A stretch of 64,000 bases of DNA from Lepas anatifera (taxonomy: Eukaryota > Arthropoda > Thecostraca > Lepadidae): contig JAOTON010001918.1 of the NCBI GenBank assembly GCA_034440635.1, positions 1 through 64,000 on the forward strand, given 5' to 3'. The position numbers and the translations under genes were made by a program. Positions 24,423-35,799 of this stretch are shown here, piece after piece. The notes beneath the pieces were generated by a model. It ran no database searches. It had not been told where the DNA came from and was given only the letters and a program-made list of their open reading frames with translations. Every line of letters begins with the position of its first letter. Within the stretch, counting starts at the first letter, position 1.

Positions 24423-24639
24423 GCTGTGTATGTCAAATACAAATACAAAGTACGCAGCTATATCCGCTCTTGAATTGACGTGCCGCCCTCTAGGTCGCAC
24501 AATGTCCACACCTGGTCAGCAACAGTCTGTTTTATTCTTCCGGCCCGCCCCAGTCACCAAGCCGGTAATGGGTACAGTCTCTCATCCTGCATCCCTGAAC
24601 TTAGGCCAGTAAATTGCCGAAAAGAACGGCTTGGGCCAA

Positions 24640-25295
24640 TAGGAATAACCGCCGGGAGATACTGGTTAGACTCGTCAAAAACTCCGAAAAACAAGCAAGG
24701 ACGGACCAACGTATAACCTTTCTAACACAGTGCCACAAGCATTCACTAGTACCGATATTCGTTTCCAATTGTATCAAAACATCAGCTTCCATTCCTGAAA
24801 TATGAAAATATTGCCTACTTTCATGTTTATCTTAACTCTTACCTTGAAAAAGAATCGATCTCGAAATATTTTTAACCTGTTTGGCCCCTTTTCTTCAATA
24901 TATATATATAATGAATACAATGCCGATTATTTTCAGAATTATTGACAATGACAACATTCAACTTATTTATATCCCATCTCAAAACAATAGAACCATGTTA
25001 TAACCACCGGGAAATACTAGTTAGGCTCGTAAAAAAACTGAAAAGCAAGCAAAGACGGACAAACGTATAACCTGTCAAACACAGTGCCGCGAGAATTCAC
25101 TTGTGCCGAAGTTCGTCTCCAATTGCATCAACACATCAACTTCCATCCTTGAAATATGAAAATATTGCCTACTTTCATATTTCTCTTAACTCTTAAACTT
25201 CACAAAGAATAGATTTCGAAATATTGTTTATCTTTTGGGTCCTTTCTTCAATATATATAATGAATGTACGTCGGTTATTTTTAAAATTATTTGTG
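24640..25295. repeat. Diverged tandem duplication (~300 bp x 2)
   Basis: Copy 1 (about 24644-24945) and copy 2 (about 25000-25295) share GGAAATACT/GGAGATACTGGTTAG, ACGTATAACCT, AACACAGTGCC, GAAATATGAAAATATTGCC and a short TATA run. Point differences and small indels are spread throughout, so the duplication is not recent. I see no coding potential. Confidence 0.75.
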
Positions 25296-25442
25296 TCATT
25301 CTCGCTCCATTTCTGGCAGCCTCAACTTTATCCCTCGGCGACGAAGCTGCGTTATACCACTACCACTACACATGACTGGGCAAACGGCAAAATGCAAGTA
25401 ACAGTGCAAATACCAGTGCATTCGCGGCCAATTGCGCTCACC

Positions 25443-25575
25443 ATTTTCTCCTCGTATATGATGTCCAAGAGCTCGTCCCATCTGAGGCCGGCTCCCTGCT
25501 GGAGGCAGCGCAGCAGGTACTCGCTGCGGACGTCCATCTCCTGGCGGCGGATGGGCCGCGACGCCGCGTCCGGCC
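25443..25575 (-). CDS. Candidate exon C of an unidentified - strand gene
   Basis: The - strand reads through GC-rich codons to EMDVRSEYLLRCL, then GLRWDELLDIIYEEKM, ending at the donor ATG|GTGAGC (about 25441/25442). Two in-frame acceptors are possible: GCCGCCAG|GAGATG (about 25545) or GTCGGCAG|AGGCCG (about 25578), both phase 0. Codon bias (G/C at third positions) contrasts with the AT-rich surroundings. The phase fits exons at 27245-27304 and 31318-31587. I do not recognise the protein family. The rest of the gene would lie at lower coordinates and was not found. Confidence 0.45.
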
Positions 25576-26172
25576 TCTGCCGACACCACCACGGCGCCGC
25601 TACTCGGCCGGTCGCCACACCTCCGCCAGCCGGCCCACAGCTACTCACAGCAAAGTCGCGACGCTGCACACCGCTGGCACGATAACTACACAAAACGTCT
25701 ATTGCGGTCGAGATTTAGAAACCTCTCTTCGGCAGCATAAGACCGGTGCTTTTTACTATTCCCATCCATAGAATTTCCGCATCCATCATTCGGTGGCAAT
25801 CCATAATTTCGGTGGCAATAGCATGGCACATCATCAGTGATTAGATTTCTCGTTTTTCGCTTCGGAAACCACTGAGCGTGTCCACAGATGAGATTGCTGC
25901 TTACATGCTAAACTGCTCAAGTTTCCAGTGAAGTCTTGAGAAAGCATAGGGATCTAAGACCGAGGCACCCTAGATGTACGGGGTAGGCTATGAGCTGCCT
26001 CCCAGATCACATAAGCTGCAAAATGGCCGGAAAAGCGGCTATTACGGCGCCCGTCCAGCTACCACGATATCCGATATTTCAACGACCACCAGCGAAGACT
26101 CAACTCAGCGTGATACCAAATGTTCCACATTTCTCCACGACAAATATAGACTCACAATATTTAAATAGCATC

Positions 26173-26504
26173 ATAGGCGGATCCAGGATTTCCGGTCAGG
26201 GTTAGTGGCACGGGCGCCAAATGACCTACGTTGTCGGTGCGCCTAAAAAAATTATGATTTGCTCACTGGTGCGTCATTGGAAGCTGGGTGACCAGATGGC
26301 GCCGTTTCTCAAGGTGCAAAATAGCAGAAGGGACACCAAACCAAATCAGGGAGTCGGCAATACTAGCTCTGGGATTTGGGGAGGGGGTGGGGAGTGGGAA
26401 GCGGCATTTCGGGAAGGGTTGGGGGCGACATCAGGGAACACCACTGGCGCCAAGTGCTATGTCCAGAAGGCACCTGTTCCCCCTTACCCACTGGATCCGC
26501 CTAT
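26173..26504. mobile_element. Small MITE with ATAGGCGGATCCAG ends
   Basis: Terminal inverted repeats ATAGGCGGATCCAG and CTGGATCCGCCTAT enclose about 330 bp of G-rich non-coding sequence. The GGCGGATCCAG end recurs at 34618, 57967 and 62374. The end type resembles hAT elements, but I found no clear 8 bp target duplication here. Confidence 0.55.
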
Positions 26505-27244
26505 GGTAACAATTATGAGAGACAAACACAATTACCCCACAAAGATGAAGAAGCGATACTATATATCCGCTGTAGACGATAAGCCAGTGATCGTCTGGGT
26601 GTATTCCAAACGCTGGATGTGGTTTGTGTCCAGCCCTGCACCTGGCTCACGGCGAGGGCTCCCAAGTGTCAGCATCGCATACATGCTGTGAGTTGCTGCT
26701 GTTCCTAGACAACAGTGATCAGTATGGCGTGCACCTCATATTGCCAAGATTGTGGCCTGTTTAGGAGGACGATCTACGCAAAATAGGAAATTTTTGCATT
26801 AGTTCCATGCCTCGCATTCGTTGCATACGTAACAAGTCTGTTAATATGAGGTGGTAATATTATCCGTGCGTTGTACCATGCTGTGTTTAGGAGACGCACT
26901 GTAAGTGTGTAGAAATTGAAATATATCTTAAGTGATATTAAGAATGATTTCACAAATGTATGTGTATTGTATAGGCATCGGAAGGTACCACGAGTGATGG
27001 GGCTAACAAAACCCATGTGTTTGCGGCCAAAATATAATGCCTGCTCACACAATATCGTTGAAGATTTTTACTGCACATAACAAAGATTTATAAAGTGGAC
27101 GAATTTCGTCAATTGATATGAAAAGGCAATGAAGAAAGAACCACGTTGAAAGGAGCCCCATCGACCCCAACCGCTCCTACGCCTATGTGTGAGTAATGTG
27201 TCTTTACACTGAGTAGATATCATCCAGTAGCGAGCTCCTCTTAC

Positions 27245-27304
27245 CGTTTCCGGCACCTCATCCGGCTCCTCTTCTGGCTTGGGTTCCAAGGCTTGCACTA
27301 CTTG
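27245..27304 (-). CDS. Candidate exon B (20 codons) of an unidentified gene
   Basis: The exon is 60 nt, bounded by a good acceptor (GGTCTTTTTAG|CAAGTAG) and a good donor (GAAACG|GTAAGA). It reads QVVQALEPKPEEEPDEVPET, an acidic, proline-rich linker. Both ends are phase 0, matching the donor of the upstream exon at 31318-31587 and the acceptors at 25.5 kb. A 60 nt match could be chance; the shared phase and strong splice sites raise the odds. Confidence 0.45.
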
Positions 27305-28136
27305 CTAAAAAGACCGACGCGCGCACGTTACAACAGATAGTTGTGCACCACAGCAGTTTAAGAAAAGCGATATCACGGCCATACGATACTAAATACCAGT
27401 GCTTCTGGGTAGCACCACGGGGCAGGGATGGTGGGTGCATCCCACCATTGACTGGGAACCAACTCACTCGAAACCGCATGTCAGTAAGTTCCACTTCGTC
27501 CCTTCCATTGAAATTCCGTGGTGCTGCCCATTTCAAGAAATCGGATTTCAGCGGATTCTGTTGTTTGGAAATGGAAAGCCTATGTATATAATTAAACATT
27601 TAGTGCGATGTAAAAACGTCAAAATATCCTTCAAAGACGAATTCGACATTACTTTTATTCATCACTGCCAAGACCAGAAGAGGAATCCAGCAACAGCAGA
27701 TTTTATGACACTGAGCAAACCTCCAGTTTCATTCGTTCGTTACAAGTTAGGAAAAATGTGACTAAAAGGAAGCGATGCATTTTTATAATGGTGTTTTCAA
27801 TCACACAAAATTACTTTTGAATGGCAAGTCCAGAACTATTTTGGAAAAAAATTCCCTTCAGCCAGAGCTTCAAGTAATTTTCGCCCTTATTAAAAACAAA
27901 AAAGAGCAATATCACAGTAAATATTTGATTAGCCGACATCGCAGCCCTCGTAGACCTTGGCACCGGCCCAGGCTCTCATGCCTGCTGCCATTTGACAGAG
28001 TTGGCGCGCCGGGTACATTTCATAGGTTCCTATCTTTTAGAAGTTAGATACGTCAACTAAATACCAAAAGTACAGGTTTTTCTTATTGAAGTACTTCCAG
28101 ACAATTATTTTCCTTGAAATACTTATAATCAATGAT

Positions 28137-29028
28137 ATAACCCCCGCCCCGGTGAGGGTGTTTGAACACCCCCTCGGGTTTTTTTCCGGCGACACGGAAA
28201 AACGGCAGGGCGAAGCGCCACCGTACTTGGCACACCTAATCCTTGATTGATTTCGCAACGTTCCCCACAATTTTAAGGTTGGGTTATCTCAGGTCAGGTC
28301 ACCAGTGCAGGTTAAGTGACCTCACTTCCAAAAATGTTCTAGGTGGCATAAGTAAGAAATGGGTTAATATATCGGATTGAAAATAATACACATAATGGGC
28401 CTACCGAGTACAACAAAATCCACCCCGGGATTTTTCATATCGATGACCTAGGGTCAGGTACGGATCATGACCTTTCCATTAACACGCACATTGACTGGGC
28501 GCGGGCGAGGCATGACCTCTCCATTGGAAATACATGGGAAATATGGTTTTTACTGAATAACTCGGTAACGAATGGTGATAGAGCGTTTATGTTGGCTGCA
28601 TTAGACTCGCCTTGGCTTTGCAGTTCTAATGATATGCATTTTATATAATTTGACCCTGACCTGACCTCAGGTCAGGTCAAATCCTTGATTTGTCCTAGCA
28701 AGGTCAAATTACATATCATTCAATTCGGCTTGCTGCGAGAATTCATATAGTTCAAGTCCTTTTGCTCTATCTTTACTTGTTCAAATGTAATGGCCGAAAA
28801 ACTTAATTTACAATGTTATCCCTATTGCAGCATGTTTTGACCTCTCGTGACCTTAAATATGACCTGACCAAAAAGGGTTCAAATATTTTCGATGGAGAAG
28901 TGGATGGGCTACCCAACGTCGTTTACCGTTTTTCGCTACCTACCGTGATTCTCGAGATCTTAGGGGGCGGGTACCCGCCCCCTCGTCAAAGCGAAGGTGG
29001 CGCAGACCCCCGTCAATGCGCGTGTTAA
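28137..29028. mobile_element. TTAA-family element D, AGGTCA-rich
   Basis: The right end is TTAACACGCGCATTGACG (complement strand, 29011-29028). The left end, ATAACCCCCGCCCCGGTGAGG, is diverged. The interior is rich in AGGTCA-type hexamers and closely matches elements B and E, including the block GGGCTACCCAACG and CGTTTACCGTTTTTCGCTACC. A second TTAACACGC-like end at about 28480 suggests a nested or recombined copy. Confidence 0.65.
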
Positions 29029-29858
29029 AAATGCATGGGGAAAGAGGAATTGGGCTGTATTTGTGTAGATACATCTGCGAATACCTTCATCTTCTCCAAA
29101 TCATAGTATCCTGGGCTCCATTCCAGGTCCATGTTGCAATTTATAACCTGTGACCTTTGAGAGCTCATCGGGGGCTACTAAAGAAGGTTTCAGACTTGGA
29201 TCAATAACTTTGCAAGAAATAATGATTAAGTGTTTATTTTGATACCATTGCGGTTGGATTGCTATTGCGAAGTGATTTATATGCATACTGACTATGTTAC
29301 CTTGACCTGACCTTACAGGCAATGCATCCCGCTCATCTGCTGCATTCGCTCTGCTAGCCAAAAAAACTGTGAAATAGGCATCAAACACAGCCATTGTTGG
29401 ATTCCTCTACGGACGAGCTGGCATTCTTCATTTCTGAGGCCCGTTTTATAAAAAAACAAAGAAATGAATACCTAAAGACCAGAATTCAAAACAAATTTGG
29501 ATGATTGAATAATTGCCTAAAACGTTTGACTACGAATGGGACTCAAAATTAAATGTTAAAATATGCTACTGTCATTAACCAGCAGGGTATAAAATCTGAG
29601 TTTTATAAAAAAACAATAATAATTCGCTGGAATTCAATAGGCTCTACCTTCCGTGCCAGTGCCACTGCTCCTTTGACATATAGGTAATATGTAATACTTC
29701 AAAACGCGAGTATTCGAACAAGTATACTTGATGAGTGCATCGTCGAAGATAGAAATCGAAAATTATTGTCCGTCAGCACCCTCAAAAATGATAATGCTGA
29801 GGGATTCGCCGCTGCTGGCGCAGAATGGTGCAAAGCAGACAAATAAGTCCATTTAGAT

Positions 29859-30384
29859 CAGTGGTTCCCAAGCGGTGCTATGGTTCCATTAAGGGTAGCA
29901 GAGCCATGCTGTGGGGATAAGGAAGACGAAAACATGAGCGCTGCGCTGACTGTTTAAATAGGGCTCTCGACTGACATATAGATACTCAAGAAACCTACCG
30001 GCTGACCACAATACATCTGTTTCATACCTTCATGGCTTGAGTTCCGGCATTCAGGACCTTTGTTTTTAACTTTAAAGTGTGCGGAAATTTAATACAGAGA
30101 GCTTTGGGTGAAACGAAATATGTCAATTATAGTTTCTTGATACGCTCTACAAAACTGCTATCAGCTCTCAGCTCATAACAATAGGGCACTTCCCCCCTCT
30201 TCAGTTTAACTTGCAGTCACTTAGCCCGGAATAGATAAATCTGTGAAGGAGGGAGAAAAGGAGGTGTTTGATACATTGCAAGATGTTATTTTCTTATAAG
30301 TCGGTATAAGCTGAAAAGTGAGTGCAATGGCCTGCTCTAAGGGCTGAAAAGAAGCAATCGCGTTGGGAGCGATGGGAACCACTG
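29859..30384. mobile_element. hAT-type MITE with 8 bp target duplication
   Basis: The termini CAGTGGTTCCCA and TGGGAACCACTG are the classic hAT type. The flanking 8-mers ATTTAGAT (29851-29858) and ATTTAGAC (30385-30392) differ by one base, as expected for an 8 bp hAT duplication. The 526 bp inside has no transposase. Confidence 0.85.
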
Positions 30385-30392
30385 ATTTAGAC

Positions 30393-31260
30393 ATACATTG
30401 GCACTGAGCTCTAATGGTAGCATTCAAGCTGTTTTAATTATCATCACAAAACCACAGCAATTTATCGGAGGCGTATGAAATGACTAAGTGAAGAATCACT
30501 CCCTGCATATACCTTCGCTGTGTGCGCCATCTCAGCAGTGTTGCAACATTCCAAGCAAGCATCGCCGATAGAATTGACCACAACACGGCGTGGGGTTTCT
30601 TGAACACCAAGGCATCCAGAACCCCTCTAAGGCAGTTTAAACTTTAATGTTGGCCAAGGTATTACAGAATCAGGCTTTACAACTATTGCCTCAGTTAGGT
30701 TATCCAGTTACGTTACTCAAAGAGGCCAATTGCAAATTCATGGGCAACTGATTTCCGTACTTGTGATTAAATTTGAGTACAAACGATTACACATTCCACA
30801 AAATACAGGGGCAGCAAAACCTTCTGATTGATCTGATCTTCTGATTCTGATCTTCTGATTGATCGTTAATATGACTGTGACGGCATCCTCCTTTGAATGG
30901 AAAGGAAAGGTGCCGAGTCATCCATAACTATTACCAATACATTTAAGTCAGCTATTTCATGCAAAACGCAATCGACATGCATACTATGTCACTTCATAAT
31001 TTCCATGCAAGCTGCCAGTATGAAATCAAGCCAATTATTCCAGAATGCCAGAATGCCTAACCTTTGAGGGAATAGGCTTTAAGTAATTAGCATGCGTCGT
31101 TTTGTACTTAAAACTTCTTAACATAACAAATAAGCTTGATCTCAGCATCTTTAAGGTGTCTTGGTTTTATCTCCCACTAGACAAAGAGCTGGTTATTTCG
31201 AAACAAGGGCAAACAGTTTATGGGAAACAAGCCCGACAGCCATCTTTAAAAGTTTCAGGC
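30393..31260. other. Non-coding stretch, candidate intron of the unidentified gene
   Basis: No ORF with recognisable similarity. If the exons at 31.6-31.3 and 27.3 kb belong together, this is intron sequence. A short local duplication (GATCTTCTGATTCTGATC) occurs at about 30830-30860. Confidence 0.4.
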
Positions 31261-31317
31261 ATATTACTCTGCAGTCTATCGCACGTTCACCGAGTTGGCC
31301 CGCAATGGATCGCTTAC

Positions 31318-31587
31318 CAGCTTACGTCGCGCGGACACCAGTTTTGAGAAAGAGCTCATGCCAACAGCAGCGGCGGCGGCGGCGGCGCCCGGCGCTGCCG
31401 ACTTGGGCTGTGCCGAGCTCAAAGGCGGCAGCTTCAGCTTCTCGCCGTCTTGCTTCTCGGCGGCGCCAGAGCCGTGCGGCGGCCTAGCAGCGGTGGCAGA
31501 GCCCGGCCTGGAACCCGGCGTCGGGAGCGGGTCCCGCTTTTCGGCCGCAGCATCAGCTGACCCCAGCTTCGCATCACTCTTACCCAT
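31318..31587 (-). CDS. Candidate first coding exon (A) of an unidentified gene
   Basis: The start at 31587 opens MGKSDAKLGSADAAAEKRD, followed by a disordered Pro/Ser/Ala-rich stretch, a run of about nine alanines from GGC/GCC codons, and FSKLVSARRKL just before the strong donor CTG|GTAAGC (31318/31317). That gives 90 codons, phase 0. The local GC content is far above the neighbours and would fit a CpG-rich 5' exon. An upstream in-frame ATG at 31635 would add 16 hydrophobic residues. No family is recognised. It is inferred to join exon B at 27304. Confidence 0.5.
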
Positions 31588-31668
31588 CCTGCAAATCCAC
31601 AGCAGCACCGGCAGGGGAAATAGAACCCCTATCAAATGACGTGAAAGGAGATAGGCGGCACACCGGTA

Positions 31669-32505
31669 TTAATGCCTATTGAAACCGGATCCCGCCCGCC
31701 CTCGGTTTTCTTTTTAGAAAAACGGCGGCGTGTGGCGCCGCCGTAATTGGCATACTTTTTCCCTCATCATTCTTACAACTTGTGTCAAAATTTTAAGGTT
31801 AGATCATCTCACGTCAGGTCACCCGTACGTCAAGTGAACTGACCTCAACAAAAAAAAATTAAGACAGCATAAATCAGAACAGGGTGAACTTATCCGATTG
31901 AAAACATATCAAATAATTGACTCACCTCGTTCTCTAACATATACTCCGGTATTTTCTATATAGCTGACCTACGGTCAGGTACGAGTCATGACATCTCCAT
32001 TGGAAATACATGGGAAAATGGTTTTAACTGAACAACTTAGTAATGGATGGTGATAGAGCGTTTATTTCAACTGCATTAGATTCACCTTGCCCTTGCAGTT
32101 CTAATTATATGCATTTTACCTAAGCTGACCTTGACCTGACCCCAGGTCAGGTCAAATCTCATATTTGACCTAGCAAGCTCATATTACATGCCATTAGATT
32201 CAGCTTTCTGCGAGGATTACATTGGTGTAAATTGTTTTCCTCTATCTTTACTTGTTCCGATGAAATGACCGAAAAACTTCAGTTAGGTGTTATCCCTATT
32301 GTGGCATGTTTTGACCTCTAGTGACCTTAAATGTTACCTGAAAAACATGGTTCATATATTTTCGATGAATAAGTGGATGGGCTACCCAACGCCGTTTACC
32401 GTTTTTCGCTATCTAGAGCGGTTCTCGAGATCTTAGGGGGTTGCGGGTACCCGCCTCCCCGGTCAAAGCGAAGGTGGCTTAGACCTCCGTCAATGCGCGA
32501 GTTAA
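31669..32505. mobile_element. TTAA-family element E, AGGTCA-rich
   Basis: TTAA lies at 31669-31672 and 32502-32505. The right end, on the complement, is TTAACTCGCGCATTGACGG. Inside are a GGCGGCGTGTGGCGCCGCC palindrome near the left end and AGGTCA-type runs. It is clearly homologous to elements B and D. Confidence 0.7.
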
Positions 32506-32990
32506 TTTCTGGGAGGTCTAGGGCTACGCTCTTCATCCTCCACTACCTCACAGTGGCCTGGCGTCTCCACTCTCAGTGTCGAGAGCAAAATATTTAAGCG
32601 ATAATAATGCACCTGCCATTCCAGGCTAAAACCGTTAGGTAGTGAGGCTACAGCGGGGAAAACGAAGTGAAGTCAGTGTCGGCGATTATCATTATGTGGA
32701 CTTCCAACGGTGGAAAATGAAAATGTATGCCATAGGTGCAGTAGTTTGTTTTCAAAGCTGAAGGGGCAAAAGCTGCAACCGTTGGTGGGGTCAAATATCA
32801 TTCGGTCTATCACTTGATTTGAACGGAAAAGGTCCGGAATCGGCTCAAAGTTCAGGGGGGCACTGCCCTTCCAGTCTGATAGTTGGGGGTCAGCCGCCCT
32901 CCCCCCTGTCTTCCTGTGCTTATGCGTATGCCTTGGTGGAAAGAAAAGTCTGCCCCAGTGAGCAAATGTATGCCCCGATTGGAGCATGAT

Positions 32991-34188
32991 TTAACCCTTG
33001 CCCCGGTGGCGGGTATGAGCCACCTTCGCCATGGTGGGGGGGGGCTAAAAGAGACCCCAACGATCTCAAAAACTAAGAGAGCTAGAAAAAGCGCAAAACG
33101 GCAATCGAAGGCTCTTCGAAAATGATATCGAAAATACTTCAGTCATTTTTCTCGTCAGGTCAATATCAAGGTCACCAGAGGTCAAACTAGGTCAAAATCG
33201 CTAATATGTGTACTAAGAAAACCTCATATATCTCAGAAACTATGATAGCTGGAAACATTTTTCTAACACCATTCGAAAGCTCTTGAGTTGCTCTTTCATT
33301 ACAGTGCCAATGATTTTCGGGTCAGGTCAAAGCCTAAGGAGCTACAGGCCACTGAATATTGGGAATGTTCTTGGGAATGTCCATAGCCACCCATGCATAA
33401 GGGCGTTTCCTTTTTCGCTAATAACTTCCAAACTAAGCAAGATGCAGCTATAGTTGATGCACCATTGCAATTCTCTCGTCAATACGAATCGAATGATATA
33501 TAATATTGCCATGCCAGGTCAAATTAAAAAATTTGACCTGACCCAGGTCAACGGTCTGACCCAACTTGAGCTGGTATAGTCATGATGTATATCATTTGAC
33601 TTGCAGTGACTATAAAAACACTTTGGCAACAAAATAAAAGGTATATCTTTGATTATTCAAAATTTATAGAGTAAAACACCAAAAAATGCTTATTTGACCT
33701 AAGATGTCCTTTCAAAAGTCACAAGTCAAAATTTTTGGCATCAACTTCATAACTATGGGCTGAGACCAAGTCATAACCGATGTTTGAAGTTCATTCCTTC
33801 CATACTTACTGAGAAAAGCTCATTTCGTGATTTTCCCCATGTATTTACAATGGGGAGGTCATGCTTTGCACATGACCTTAGGTCGCCAACATAAAAAATC
33901 CCGGAACATATGTTGTAGCTCCTGGTGGGTCCAATATGTGGTGTGAGTTTCAACTTGATCGATTAACCCTCCTTTTAGTTCAGCAGTCCTAAGAATTTTT
34001 GAGGTGAGGTCACTTCACCTGGCCTGGTGACCTGACCTGATATGACCTTGAGCTAAAATTTTCAAGAAAGATATAAAAATGATGAAGGAACAGCTAGACT
34101 AAGTTTGGCGGCGCTGCGCGTCGCCGTTTATCAGTTCGGAAAAACCCGAGAGAGGTCTAAAAAGACCCCCACCCGGGCGAAGGTTAAA
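32991..34188. mobile_element. TTAA-family element F, AGGTCA-rich
   Basis: TTAA lies at 32991-32994 and 34185-34188. The termini are TTAACCCTTGCCCCGGTGG and, on the complement, TTAACCTTCGCCCGGGTGG. Many TGACCT/AGGTCA hexamers lie inside. At about 1.2 kb it is the longest copy seen here. Confidence 0.75.
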
Positions 34189-34479
34189 CTGCCCCAAGCA
34201 CCTCGTCGAGAAGCCTGTCACATTCTGCAGACCGGCGCGTTGCTTCCCGCCCCCCCCGCCCATACCGTCGGTCTGGATCCGACCCTGGCCTGTATGAACT
34301 TGACCTGTGACCTTTAACCATAACCTTCATGTGGGGTGGCCTTGACATATAACCCCGACCATATTACGTTATTACGTCACCACTGGGCAAATTCGGATCC
34401 TGACCAACGGTTTGTTTGAGCGGGGGGGCAAACGGGGCCAGAAAAGCATGTTTTTTTAAAGAATATCGGCAAAAACCGG

Positions 34480-35000
34480 GGGTTTAAGGGGGCAGTTGTT
34501 TGGTTTGTATTCCCCCTGGATCAGCCAGTGCCACTCGGTCTACAGTGAAGGCGAACTGGTGCGACCGCACGATTGCGAGAGTCTCAAAACATAGGTCTGA
34601 CTCTGAAAGTCTAAAAGCATAGGCGGATCCAGGGGGCAAAGGTGCCCCCCGGACCGTCGGCACCCCCAAAGGGGTCACGGCGCTCCTCTGAAGGGTCGAA
34701 GGCGACCACAGAAATGTTGCTTCCCACCCCCCCCTCCCACGTCCTCCAGGATGCGAAAATCGGCACCACTCGATAGGATTTGGCGCCAACCTGATGGGTT
34801 TTGCCGGCCAAAAGTGGCGCCCCCTTGGCCCAGATGGCACACCCCATCGGCAATCCTTGATCCGCCCATGCCTAGCAGAAAAAACAATTTGACCGAATTT
34901 CACCATTCTTTCACCAACCGAGTGTATCCAGTTGCAAACGGTTCTCCGGCAACCTTGGAAAAATCAGGGAAAAATAAGACGGGAGGAGGTTCTTTATCAT
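34480..35000. repeat. Interspersed repeat, also present at about 63150-63415
   Basis: The two copies share GAACTGGTGCGACCGCACGA-like sequence, CTCAAAACATAGGTCTGA, CGGTTCTCCGG and CACCTTGGAAAA. Here the copy is split by a MITE at 34618-34871 that is absent from the 63 kb copy. Confidence 0.7.
34618..34871. mobile_element. MITE with GGCGGATCCAG-type ends
   Basis: The ends CATAGGCGGATCCAG and TTGATCCGCCCATG enclose about 250 bp of GC-rich non-coding DNA. The flanks TCTAAAAG and CCTAGCAG match at six of eight positions, a possible decayed 8 bp duplication. The 63 kb repeat copy shows the same place without the insertion. Confidence 0.65.
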
Positions 35001-35405
35001 GAACCCCTTCACACCGCGCGTTCGGTCGACCTATTAGGTCGAGAATTGAAACACTCACCGGCCGGCACGAGCGCTTAAGCTTGGTACTTCATGGTGGCTG
35101 ATGCTCCGTCCGAAATTTAGAGCTTAGAAAGATCACACCTCAGAAGGAAGGCATCACTCATATTACAATTGTATGTACAAGCGCCACCCCGCCGCTTCTC
35201 ACATCAGGCGCTGCACTGCTGCGGATCTGCAACTTTCTAGGATAACGGGTAAAGCAACCACTCGACCTCCAGCCTGACTAACCCTTCCCCTTGAAAGCTT
35301 CAGTTTACTGAACCAGAAGATCGAAGGTCCAAATTTTAGTTGAGAAATAGCTACAACTTTGGGTATTGTTTAGATTGTCTCGACTCGGCCACTATCTTGA
35401 GACTG

Positions 35406-35419
35406 GTTTCCATAGAAAC
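35406..35419. promoter_or_regulatory. RFX X-box motif, candidate CFAP20 promoter element
   Basis: GTTTCCATAGAAAC matches the X-box consensus GTHNYYATRRNAAC at every position. RFX factors drive ciliary genes through this motif, and the next gene downstream is the ciliary gene CFAP20. It lies about 380 bp before a candidate 5' UTR exon donor (35794) and 3.3 kb before the CFAP20 ATG. A chance match is possible. Confidence 0.45.
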
Positions 35420-35639
35420 GGGGACCAAAAGTTTTTTATTTTTCCTCGAGTTACATATTCTGATTGGTCAGTTTAGCCTCCCATTCCTAAACACCCATTC
35501 ATTAATTCTGCTGGTTTTGCTACTAGCACTGACTGTACAGATTTTAAATGGTCAAAACTAATCAAAGGTATTTCTGTAACAAATCATAGCTAGAATTTTT
35601 TGCTGCCGTTTGGTAGTGAAGCAATAAAAGAACGAATGG

Positions 35640-35794
35640 GCTGTTTCCAAATATGGCGCAGAGCGTTATGCATCGTTGTGGAGAAAAACAGAGAAAGGTG
35701 TGCGGGATTGCTGCGCGGTTGAAGAGAAGGGATTCGGCCTGTTGTCAGTTCATTTATTCGTGATTATTTGAGATTTGAGAGCTTTGGTTGCTAG
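35640..35794 (+). other. CFAP20: Candidate CFAP20 5' UTR exon
   Basis: CFAP20 coding exon 1 is preceded by a strong acceptor (38660-38661), so an upstream non-coding exon is expected. The best donor nearby is GGTTGCTAG|GTGAGA at 35794/35795. The 5' edge is a guess. It has no ATG-initiated ORF of note. Confidence 0.3.
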
Positions 35795-35799
35795 GTGAG

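Noticed and set aside
32673..32987. A 104-codon - strand frame
   Set aside because: No motif, no splice context, and it lies between two transposable elements.
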